From contig NZ_NHYM01000003.1 of assembly GCF_003288815.1 (NCBI RefSeq), positions 1 through 64,000 on the forward strand: a DNA stretch of 64,000 nt, in the 5' to 3' direction. Under the pieces are notes generated by a model that did not search any database, was not told the origin of the DNA, and saw only the letters and a program-made list of their open reading frames with translations. The stretch is from Helicobacter sp. 16-1353 (GTDB lineage Bacteria; Campylobacterota; Campylobacteria; Campylobacterales; Helicobacteraceae). This document shows, piece by piece, positions 25,645 to 33,674 of this stretch (position 1 is the first letter of the stretch; each line of letters opens with the position of its first letter). A program made the position numbers and the translations under genes.

Positions 25645-28485
25645 ATGAGTGAGAATCTTTCAAAGGAAATAAATAAGCAGTATTTGGAGTTTTATAACCA
25701 AGCACAAGGAATCTTTGGGAATAGAATCTATATTGATTATCTAAGGCGATTTGCATTTGGGACAGATGCATCTTGCTATAGATATGTGCCAAAAATCGTT
25801 ATTAAAGCATTTAGCGAAGATGAGATTATAAAAATCTTACATCTAAGCGATAAATTTAATCTAGCCGTTACATTTAGGGGTTATGGAAGTTCATTATCTG
25901 GACAAGCTTTAAGTGATAGTATTTTGGTAATAACAACACTAAATTGGCGTAATATACTAGCCAATAAAGATTCCATTAGGCTTTCTTGTGGTGTTATTGG
26001 CAGTGATGCAAATATGGCATTAAAGGATTTTAATAAAAAAATTGGTCCAGACCCAGCAACACTTGCGATGGCTTCTATTGGCGGAATTATCTCAAATAAT
26101 TCAAGTGGAATGTGTTGTGGTGTAAAGCAAAATAGCTATCAAACGATTAAATCTATTCGTGTTATATTGCAATGTGGAACTATCCTTGATACAGGAGATA
26201 GGGCAAGTGTAGAATCTTTTTTAAATATACATAAGAATCTAGTCAAATCCATTCTTGAGCTAAGAGATGAGATTCTAAGTGATGAGCCACTTTTAAATCT
26301 AATTAAACGCAAGTATAAAATCAAAAATACCACTGGATATTCTATTAATTCTTTGGTTGATTTTAGTGATATTGTAGATATTTTAAATCATATTTTTGTT
26401 GGCAGTGAAGGGACTTTGGGATTTATTTCTAGTGTTGAGCTTTTTAGCGTTGATGATTATAAATTTAAAGCTTGTGGATTGTTGTTTTATAATGATATAT
26501 TAGATGCAGCAAAAGCAGTTAAGATTCTATCCCAAAATGATGAAATAATATCTAGTGCGGAGATTATGGATTATTGGTCGCTAAAAAGTGTGCAAAATAT
26601 AAATGGGATTCCAGATATTATAAAAGAGATAAAAGAGGGCAATACCTGCATTTTAATCCAAACAGAAAGTAATGTTAAATCAATTGTAGAGCAGAATCTA
26701 GCTCAAATAAAAGATTCCCTAAAAGACACAAATATGGCATTTGAGCCACTATATAGCCAAGATGAAGCAGTATTTAATCAATGGTGGAATATTAGAAAAG
26801 GCATTTTACCTATTAGCTCATCATTACGCGAAGATGGTAGTTCGGTGATAACAGAAGATATTTGCTTTGAGATTGATAATCTTGGTGCTGGGATACAATT
26901 CATACAAGATTTATTTAAAAAATATCAATTCAAAGGCATTATATTTGGACACGCACTTAGCGGAAATATACATTTTATTATTACGCCTAATTTAGATGAT
27001 AGTAAGCAAAGAGAGAATTTTGAAAACCTAGTTTTTGATATGGCAGAAGGCGTATCAAATATGGGAGGAAGCATCAAAGCAGAGCATGGCACTGGACGAA
27101 TGGTCGCTCCTTTTGTGGAAATGGAATGGGGTAAAAAAGCATATAGTATTAATCGTAAAATTAAAAATATTTTTGACCCCAAAAATTTACTAAATCCTGA
27201 TGTGATAATCACAAATGACCCATTAATACATACAAAAAATATTAAAGAAATGGCTAAAATCGATGATTTTATAAATAAATGTATGGAATGCGGATTCTGC
27301 GAAAAAGCTTGTCCTAGTAATCATCTAACACTTTCACCACGACAAAGAATAGCTGTAGTTAGAGAAATGCAGAGATTAAAAAATCTAAATACAAAAGATT
27401 CCAATCAACTTTTTAATGAAATGCAAGAAGAATATCAATATTTAGGTGATGAGACTTGTGCGGTTTGCTCTATGTGCTCTACCTTATGTCCGCTTGAGAT
27501 AGATACCGCTAAAATCGCATTAAACCTGCGATTAAAACAAGCAAAAGGCAAACATCTAGCAAAACATATCCTAAACCATATGGGCTTTTATGTCAAAAGT
27601 GCTTCATTTGGATTAAAAATAGCAAATATGTTTAGTGTGAAGTTTCTAAATAAGCAGTCTTCTGCCATTAGAAAAATAAGCTCATATTTCCCATATATTC
27701 CATTAAATTTACCACAAGGCAATAGTTTTCATAAACATCATAATACAGAATCTAATATGGATTCACAACACTCTGTAATCTACTTTACTACTTGTATGAA
27801 TCGTGCTTTTGCTCCATCTAAAAATATCGCAAAAAATGCCGATAAAAGACCGCTTGATATGGTTGTTACCTCACTTTGTGAAAAAGCAAATATAAATATC
27901 ATTTATCCGCCAAATATTGAGGGTTTATGCTGTGGAAAAGCATTTGTTAATTATGATGATTTGCAAAAAGAAAATATATCAAAACTAACTCAAATATTAC
28001 TTAGCACAAGCCAAAATGGCAAGATTCCCATTATTTTAGACCATAGTGCGTGTAGTATGCATTTAATAAAAGCCCTAAAAGATTCGCCTTTGTTGATATA
28101 TGATTTGCCGATGTATATTTATGATGTTTTAATGCCACGATTAAATATCGTCCCAAAAGATGAAAATATCGCAGTTTATGCGATGTGTGCGTTAAAAAAA
28201 TCAAATAAAGATTATTATATAGAATCTATAGCAAAATGTTGCACAAATGGTAAAATCATAAAAAATAACTCGTTGTTTTGTTGTGGATTCGCAGGTAATA
28301 AAGGCTTTTTCACGCCCCAATTAAATAAAAATGCACTTCAATCTTTAGATACATTTTATGATGATAAAGATGTCAAAAGAGGATTTGGAAGTTCCATTAC
28401 CTGTGAGATTGGATTAAATGATTATAGTCCGCTTATCTGGCAGCATATCGCATATTTGGTCGATGAAGTCGCAGTAGAAAAGTAG
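25645..28485 (+). CDS. dld: FAD/Fe-S D-lactate dehydrogenase-like protein
   Basis: The protein (946 aa) fuses a VAO-type FAD-binding domain (VTFRGYGSSLSGQAL, DPATLAMASIGGIISNNSSGM), an FAD-oxidase C-terminal domain (FGHALSGNIHFII, KAEHGTGRMVAPFVE), a pair of [4Fe-4S] clusters (CMECGFCEKACP near 546, CAVCSMCSTLCP near 605) and a CCG-type domain (GLCCGKAF, LFCCGFAG). Such proteins oxidise D-lactate or other 2-hydroxyacids and pass electrons to the quinone pool. H. pylori has a protein of this architecture just before uppS, as here. The exact substrate is not shown by sequence. Confidence 0.88.
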   Translation: MSENLSKEINKQYLEFYNQAQGIFGNRIYIDYLRRFAFGTDASCYRYVPKIVIKAFSEDEIIKILHLSDKFNLAVTFRGYGSSLSGQALSDSILVITTLNWRNILANKDSIRLSCGVIGSDANMALKDFNKKIGPDPATLAMASIGGIISNNSSGMCCGVKQNSYQTIKSIRVILQCGTILDTGDRASVESFLNIHKNLVKSILELRDEILSDEPLLNLIKRKYKIKNTTGYSINSLVDFSDIVDILNHIFVGSEGTLGFISSVELFSVDDYKFKACGLLFYNDILDAAKAVKILSQNDEIISSAEIMDYWSLKSVQNINGIPDIIKEIKEGNTCILIQTESNVKSIVEQNLAQIKDSLKDTNMAFEPLYSQDEAVFNQWWNIRKGILPISSSLREDGSSVITEDICFEIDNLGAGIQFIQDLFKKYQFKGIIFGHALSGNIHFIITPNLDDSKQRENFENLVFDMAEGVSNMGGSIKAEHGTGRMVAPFVEMEWGKKAYSINRKIKNIFDPKNLLNPDVIITNDPLIHTKNIKEMAKIDDFINKCMECGFCEKACPSNHLTLSPRQRIAVVREMQRLKNLNTKDSNQLFNEMQEEYQYLGDETCAVCSMCSTLCPLEIDTAKIALNLRLKQAKGKHLAKHILNHMGFYVKSASFGLKIANMFSVKFLNKQSSAIRKISSYFPYIPLNLPQGNSFHKHHNTESNMDSQHSVIYFTTCMNRAFAPSKNIAKNADKRPLDMVVTSLCEKANINIIYPPNIEGLCCGKAFVNYDDLQKENISKLTQILLSTSQNGKIPIILDHSACSMHLIKALKDSPLLIYDLPMYIYDVLMPRLNIVPKDENIAVYAMCALKKSNKDYYIESIAKCCTNGKIIKNNSLFCCGFAGNKGFFTPQLNKNALQSLDTFYDDKDVKRGFGSSITCEIGLNDYSPLIWQHIAYLVDEVAVEK

Positions 28486-28542
28486 CTTTTATGAGATTTT
28501 AGGATTTAAGTTCTTAATAAATATGCGATAGAATCTTTTTTA

Positions 28543-29262
28543 ATGAATAAATCTAAGAGGAATATATTGGAATCTCCAAATGCATTAAATCATCTTGCAA
28601 TCATAATGGACGGCAATGGTCGTTGGGCAAAAGAGCGGAATTTTAATCGCACAGAAGGGCATAAAGAGGGTGCAAATGTAGTTCGTGATATTACCAAATG
28701 GTGTGCGAAAAATCATATTTCATATCTTAGCCTATATGCTTTCTCAACGGAAAATTGGTCGCGTCCAAAGATTGAGGTGGATTTTTTGATGAAATTACTA
28801 GAAAATTACCTTATAAAAGAGGCAAAAACATACAAAGAGCATAATATTAGATTTAAAGTCATAGGCGATATAAGCGATTTTTCAAATAAATTAAAAGATT
28901 TGATATGTAATTTAGAGGATTCTACTTCTAAAAACTCGTCTTTAACGCAGATTCTAGCTTTAAATTACGGCTCAAGAGATGAGATTGCTAGAGTATTTTT
29001 AAAACTTAAGATTCCAAAAAATAGCACAAAACAAGAAGTATCAAAGCTAATAGAATCTAATCTCGATACATTTGATATTCCCGATGTGGATTTACTTATC
29101 CGCACAGGGGGCGAAATGAGATTGTCAAATTTCTTGCTATATCAAAGTGCATATGCGGAGCTTTATTTTAGTGATACGCTATTCCCAGATTTTACAAGTG
29201 ATGAATTAGAAAATATCATAGATATTTATAAGCAACGAAATCGCCGCTTTGGTGCTATATAA
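28543..29262 (+). CDS. uppS: Undecaprenyl diphosphate synthase
   Basis: UppS (239 aa) is the cis-prenyltransferase that builds the C55 lipid carrier used by MraY and by glycosylation. Conserved blocks are AIIMDGNGRWAKERNFNRTEGHKEG, LYAFSTENWSRPK, RFKVIGDIS, LNYGSRDEI and the C-terminal DLLIRTGGEMRLSNFLLYQSAYAELYF. The ATG at 28543 follows an AT-rich promoter-like segment (atgcgatagaat). It could instead start a few codons later (the first block begins at residue 17). It lies after dld, as in H. pylori. Confidence 0.95.
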   Translation: MNKSKRNILESPNALNHLAIIMDGNGRWAKERNFNRTEGHKEGANVVRDITKWCAKNHISYLSLYAFSTENWSRPKIEVDFLMKLLENYLIKEAKTYKEHNIRFKVIGDISDFSNKLKDLICNLEDSTSKNSSLTQILALNYGSRDEIARVFLKLKIPKNSTKQEVSKLIESNLDTFDIPDVDLLIRTGGEMRLSNFLLYQSAYAELYFSDTLFPDFTSDELENIIDIYKQRNRRFGAI

Positions 29263-29312
29263 ATCTTAGGAATCTCCACTTAAAATACTAGATTCCATAA
29301 TCTAAATTAATA

Positions 29313-30026
29313 TTATGAAATATTTATCCAAATATTTTGCACATCGTCATCTTCCTCGATTCTATCAAGTAGCTTTTCGATTTCTTCGCTCTCCGTTTCA
29401 CTTAGATTTATAGGGGAGTTTGCGATATATCTTAGGCTAGAATCTAGTGGCGAAATATTTAGTTTTTTTAGTCCATTTGATAAACTTCCAAAATCCTTAT
29501 AATCGCCATAGATATAGATTTTATCATCATCAATTTCTAAATTTTCTAATCCAAAATCAATTAGCTCTAGCTCGATTTCTTCGAGATTCCGCTCATTTAG
29601 CTCACTAGATTCTATCTCAAAAACCGCTTTTCGCTCAAACATAAATTCCAATGAACCATTTGGGATAATTTGTGCATTGTGCTTATTGCAATAGCTCTTT
29701 AGATTGGCTATCGTGCGAGTTGGGTTATCTGTGGCACATTCTATTATCATCATTGTTCCAAATGCCGCTTTAGCCTCATATGTTACTTCATTTAGATTCG
29801 AGTCTTTTCCACTAGCTCGTTTAATCGCCGCTTCGATATTATCTTTTGGGAGATTTTGGGCTTTGGCATTTAATACCGCCGCCCTTAGCTTAGCATTCAT
29901 TTCTGGGTCGCTTCCGCCCTCTTTTGCTGCCATAGTTATTGCTTTGGCGAGTTTGGGAAAGAGTTTTGACATCTTATCCCATCTTTTTTCCTTACTTGCT
30001 CGTCGATATTCAAAGGCTCGTCCCAT
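29313..30026 (-). CDS. YebC/PmpR-family regulator
   Basis: The protein (237 aa) begins with the conserved [28 protein letters not shown]. The [13 protein letters not shown]-like block reads here as [17 protein letters not shown], and the later [33 protein letters not shown] segments are characteristic. YebC-type proteins act as transcription regulators, and some resolve ribosome stalls at proline runs. The acidic C-terminus is usual. It is convergent with uppS. Confidence 0.93.
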   Translation of the reverse strand: MGRAFEYRRASKEKRWDKMSKLFPKLAKAITMAAKEGGSDPEMNAKLRAAVLNAKAQNLPKDNIEAAIKRASGKDSNLNEVTYEAKAAFGTMMIIECATDNPTRTIANLKSYCNKHNAQIIPNGSLEFMFERKAVFEIESSELNERNLEEIELELIDFGLENLEIDDDKIYIYGDYKDFGSLSNGLKKLNISPLDSSLRYIANSPINLSETESEEIEKLLDRIEEDDDVQNIWINIS

Positions 30027-30117
30027 ATAGATTCCTTAAAAAATTTTCAAAATTATAACAAATTAAGATATTATATATTTTGCCGATTTTAAGATAATTT
30101 TCAAAAAGGATTAAAAT

Positions 30118-30723
30118 ATGAAAAGGATTTTAATTTTATTGCTTTTATGTGGAAGTGGCTTATTTGCTGCAAGTTTAAAACAAACGACCGTTGGATATTC
30201 CTATGTGATATTAGGAGATGCGGATTACCAAGCAATTGAGATTGGGACTTCGATTGTTGCTATTACAAAAAAAGGCATAGTTAGACCTTATACAGGTGTG
30301 GAGGTAAGTGTGCCTTTATTCTTCGATTCCAAAGGGAGTAATATACAAAATGCCGATAATAAGGGCTCTGGATTTGGCGTCGCATTACAAGTGCCACTTA
30401 TATTTGGACTTGAAATAGGTGGATTCTATATCCAAGCGATGGGCGGATATAATCTAAGCTGGTTGAATGACGCATTACGATATATCCCATCCGGTGCGAA
30501 TGTCTCAGCCCTAAAAACCGCAAAGACAAAAACCATCTCACAAGGCTTTATCTATGGCGGAGGAGTGGGATATAACTTTAGTGTAAATTTTACAATGGGG
30601 CTTAGATTTATAAAAGGCTCTATGAATAACGAAATCATAAACGACCCATCAGCCGATGCAATCGACAAAAAATATAAGACAAACTACACAAAGATAATGG
30701 CACTTATAGGATATAGCTTTTAG
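30118..30723 (+). CDS. Small outer-membrane beta-barrel protein
   Basis: The protein (201 aa) starts with a signal peptide (MKRILILLLLCGSGLFA) and consists of alternating hydrophobic strands with Gly/aromatic ends (IRPYTGVEVSVPLFFD-like, GSGFGVALQVPLIFGLEIGGFYIQAMGGYN, FIYGGGVGYNFSVNFTMGLRF), ending MALIGYSF with a terminal Phe expected for BAM recognition. This is an OMP barrel of about eight strands. Its role is unknown; a porin or adhesin is possible. AAAAAGGA lies before the ATG. Confidence 0.8.
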   Translation: MKRILILLLLCGSGLFAASLKQTTVGYSYVILGDADYQAIEIGTSIVAITKKGIVRPYTGVEVSVPLFFDSKGSNIQNADNKGSGFGVALQVPLIFGLEIGGFYIQAMGGYNLSWLNDALRYIPSGANVSALKTAKTKTISQGFIYGGGVGYNFSVNFTMGLRFIKGSMNNEIINDPSADAIDKKYKTNYTKIMALIGYSF

Positions 30724-31066
30724 ATTGATTTTTAGGAATCTATATTGATTCCTAAGATTCTAAATAGTATTTTAATCAAATCTTATAGAAATCTATAGAT
30801 TCTCCACTAAACTAAATCCCAAAAATCGCAAGAATCCCAATCCAATAATTGTAAAAATTTGAAGTATCTAAATACCAAATAATCTTTATCCAAAAATCGC
30901 AAGAATCCTAAAAACCTAAATCCCAAATAATCTAAACTTTATAAGATTCTCACTCAAGCCCAATTCTCTCAAATCCGCCCAAATCCGCAAGAAACCCACG
31001 AGAATCCCACGCCACGAGAATCCCACGCCACGAGAATCCACGCGAATCCAAAACAGCCCAAAAGCC
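30724..31066. other. Non-coding region rich in GAATC repeats
   Basis: No gene is supported. The left part has an imperfect repeat of ccaaaaatcgcaagaatcc (near 30811 and 30889). The right part carries a 16-bp tandem repeat (30995-31050). The whole stretch abounds in GAATC. It lies between the outer-membrane gene and the end of the type I restriction operon, and may mark the edge of that block. Confidence 0.6.
30995..31050. repeat. 16-bp tandem repeat with GAATCCCACGC units
   Basis: The unit gagaatcccacgccac is repeated two full times and partly a third and fourth time (ending ccacgcgaatcc). No spacers separate the units, so it is a minisatellite-type repeat and not a CRISPR. It lies just past the 3' end of hsdM. 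Confidence 0.8.
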
Positions 31067-32482
31067 CTAAATCTCCTCCAACACTTTTAGCGCACTTTTT
31101 AGATTCGCCTTTATCTCACTTAGCAGAATCTCCGGAGTCGGCAAGTTCTCCGCATCTTCTAGGCTCTCATCTTTTAGCCATAAAATATCTAAGTTCGTCT
31201 TATCCCTTTTTAAAATCTCATCAATGCCAAATTTTCTAAATCGCTCATTTTCCGCTCCCTCGCCACTTTTTCGCATCTCATAGCATTTCTCAAAGTCGCT
31301 TAAATGCCCCTCATTTAGCGTATTTGTAACAAGGCTTAGATTTACATTCGTCCTTAGGTCATACACCCACACTTCTTTCGTCCTATATCCACTCTCAAGC
31401 GGCGGATATTTATCAAAAAATAGGACATTTGCCTTCACCCCTTGCGCGTAAAATATCCCAGTAGGCAGTCGCAAAATCGTATGCAGGTCAAACTCACTCA
31501 AAAGCCGCTTTCTCACTCGCTCCCCAGCATTCCCCTCAAATAGCACATTATCCGGCACCACCACTGCGGCTTTGCCATTCATTTTTAAAATACTCATTAT
31601 GTGTTGTAAGAAATTTATCTGCTTATTTGAAGTCGTGGAGATGAAGTCCTCTCTGGCGTATTCGCCCTTTTCTACGACGATATTTCCGCCCTCGCCCATT
31701 ATTTTCGTGCTGGATTTCTTGCCAAATGGCGGATTTGTCAGCACCATATCATATCGCTCAGCCCCTAAGCTCACAAGCGAATCACCAGTTTTCACCAGCT
31801 CCTTTTCTCCGCCTAGCCCGTGCAAATATAAGTTCATCGCACATAGGCTAACTACAAGCGGCGTTATATCCACGCCACTCAAATTTTCCTCCCTTAGCCT
31901 TTTTAGCGCTTTTTTATCTTGCGTTTGGGTTTTCATATATTCATACGCACCGATTAGAAAGCCCCCAGTCCCACACGCTGGGTCGCATATACTCATATCA
32001 AATCGTGGCTTCATAACGCTTATGATAGATTTTATCAGCACTCTTGGGGTGAAGTATTGCCCAGCTCCAGCTTTGGTCTCAGTGGCGTTTCTCTGTAGTA
32101 AGCCCTCATATATCGCTCCCTTGACATCGCCTAGTCCCAGCCAGTTTTCGCCATCTATTAGGGCGATTAGCCTTGAGAGTTTGGCGGGCTCAGTTATTTT
32201 ATTTGCGGCTTTTTGGTAGATTTGCCCGATTATTCCGCTTTGCTTGGATAGCTCATTTAGCGTTTTAGAATAGCTAGATTCCAGCTCCTCGCCACTAAGA
32301 CTTCGTAAAACTTCCCATGAGTATTTTTCATCAATTTTAGAATCTAAGCCGATTTCCCTTGCCTCGCTATCCATTTTTAAAAATAAGAGATAGCTTAGCT
32401 GTGCCACATAGTCCGTGTAGCTCACGCCACTATCGCGTAAAATCGAAGCGTAATTCCATACTTTATTTACTAGATTATGCAT
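31067..32482 (-). CDS. hsdM: Type I restriction-modification methyltransferase subunit
   Basis: HsdM (471 aa) methylates adenine in the recognition sequence when joined to HsdS. An N-terminal helical HsdM_N domain (residues 1-110) precedes the Rossmann methyltransferase with SAM-binding DPACGTGG (167-174) and catalytic NPPF (250-253). The TFTPRVLIKSI-like region reads QYFTPRVLIKSIISVM. It is the last gene of the hsdR-hsdS-hsdM operon and overlaps hsdS by eight bases. GC content is visibly above the surrounding genes, in line with acquisition by transfer. Confidence 0.96.
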   Translation of the reverse strand: MHNLVNKVWNYASILRDSGVSYTDYVAQLSYLLFLKMDSEAREIGLDSKIDEKYSWEVLRSLSGEELESSYSKTLNELSKQSGIIGQIYQKAANKITEPAKLSRLIALIDGENWLGLGDVKGAIYEGLLQRNATETKAGAGQYFTPRVLIKSIISVMKPRFDMSICDPACGTGGFLIGAYEYMKTQTQDKKALKRLREENLSGVDITPLVVSLCAMNLYLHGLGGEKELVKTGDSLVSLGAERYDMVLTNPPFGKKSSTKIMGEGGNIVVEKGEYAREDFISTTSNKQINFLQHIMSILKMNGKAAVVVPDNVLFEGNAGERVRKRLLSEFDLHTILRLPTGIFYAQGVKANVLFFDKYPPLESGYRTKEVWVYDLRTNVNLSLVTNTLNEGHLSDFEKCYEMRKSGEGAENERFRKFGIDEILKRDKTNLDILWLKDESLEDAENLPTPEILLSEIKANLKSALKVLEEI

Positions 32483-33674
32483 TTTTCTTAACCCCTCTTT
32501 TTTGGCTTAATCCTCCGCTAAATGCGGACTTTAAAAGCGATTTTTTGCTCTTAGATATATTTGCTAGATTATCACCCACTAGCTTTTCAACTTGCTCTAT
32601 TACTTTAAAATAATGCTCGATTCTTTGGACGATTTTTTCTTGGATTTTAAGTGGTGGCAGGGGAATCTTTTCATTTTTATAATCTTTAAAATAAATATGT
32701 GGAATCGCAGAGCCGGAAATATATTTAGTAAAATTTATAGTTTTCATAAAATAATATAGATATTTTAAATACACATTATCATTATTTACCAAATAATGCA
32801 AAGTTCCTATAACTGATGATTTTTCCGGTAACAATAAGATTCTGCCAACTCCAGCTCCGTCTTTAAGCACCGCTAAACATTCTTTTTCTTGTTTGTAAAA
32901 ATCAACATACGAAACAATTCCCTTAGCCCCATAAATGGGATATTTGCCATTTTTGTCTTTAATATCTTTTAAAGCTATGTTTGAGCTTATAGATTCGCAG
33001 ACTTCCCCAAGTGTTTTTATTTCCCAGTTTGTGGAATCTAGATTCGTGGAATCTAAGCCCATAGAATCCAAGTTTTTAGAATCTAGATTCGTGGAATCTA
33101 AGTCAAAAGAAGCCGGATTGAGAAGGGAGCCATTAAAGGCGGATTTTAGGACGGATTGCTTTAATCGCTTTAAATCCTTTTTCACACATTCCAGCAAATC
33201 CCTCGCCCTATCCAGCCTAGCAAATCTACTCTCCAAAATCCCCACGATTTCCTTTTGCTCCCCAAGTGGTGGTAAGGGAATCTCTAGCTTTGAAAATTCT
33301 CCAATCCAATATCTTTTATGCGTGTCGCTTCTGTGTTGTATCGTCTGCATAAAATAATATACAAATTTGATATTTGCTATTTCTGTGGGGTGTAAAATTT
33401 TCATAGCGGACGATTTAACCTTAAAATTAAAATCTACAAATTTCGTAGCGGTTGTAAAATCATCAAAAATTATTACAGGAATCTTGCTAAAAATTCCCTC
33501 TGTTTCATTTGTATATCCAAGTATAAAACTTTTTCCAGCGGTTAAAACGGGGGTTTTATAGCTATTGCTATAATGCGTAGTTTTTACAATATATTTAGTG
33601 GGTTGTTCGTATTCTAAACATTCCCCAAGCCTTTTAACTTCCCAATTTGCCGGTAGATTCTCTATTTTTCCCAT
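32475..33674 (-). CDS. hsdS: Type I restriction-modification specificity subunit
   Basis: HsdS (399 aa) has the two-target-domain layout. The first target recognition domain spans about residues 5-135 and ends at IPLPPLGEQKEIVGILE. A coiled-coil spacer follows (FARLDRARDLLECVKKDLKRLKQSVLKSAF). The second domain spans about 217-350, ending IPLPPLKIQEKIVQRIE and the second coiled coil ending SVLKSAF-like SLLKSAFSGG. Between them five tandem five-residue units (LDSTN, LDSKN, LDSMG, LDSTN, LDSTN; 192-216) extend the spacer, like the TAEL repeats of EcoR124-type HsdS that set the distance between half-sites. The target sequence cannot be read from the protein. Confidence 0.95.
   Translation of the reverse strand: MGKIENLPANWEVKRLGECLEYEQPTKYIVKTTHYSNSYKTPVLTAGKSFILGYTNETEGIFSKIPVIIFDDFTTATKFVDFNFKVKSSAMKILHPTEIANIKFVYYFMQTIQHRSDTHKRYWIGEFSKLEIPLPPLGEQKEIVGILESRFARLDRARDLLECVKKDLKRLKQSVLKSAFNGSLLNPASFDLDSTNLDSKNLDSMGLDSTNLDSTNWEIKTLGEVCESISSNIALKDIKDKNGKYPIYGAKGIVSYVDFYKQEKECLAVLKDGAGVGRILLLPEKSSVIGTLHYLVNNDNVYLKYLYYFMKTINFTKYISGSAIPHIYFKDYKNEKIPLPPLKIQEKIVQRIEHYFKVIEQVEKLVGDNLANISKSKKSLLKSAFSGGLSQKRGVKKNA
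33027..33101 (-). repeat. Five 15-bp repeats in the HsdS spacer
   Basis: Five units of 15 bp, each of the type ttagattccacgaat, encode L-D-S-x-N/G. Two units are identical at DNA level and the others differ by a few bases. As multiples of three, gains or losses of a unit would keep the frame and change the HsdS spacer length. Confidence 0.85.

Noticed and set aside
30995-31050. CRISPR-like repeat array
   Set aside because: The units are directly adjacent, only 16 bp and without spacers. No cas gene lies in the window.
32359-32613. Plus-strand ORF inside hsdM/hsdS
   Set aside because: It is opposite conserved parts of hsdM and hsdS and has no motif of its own.
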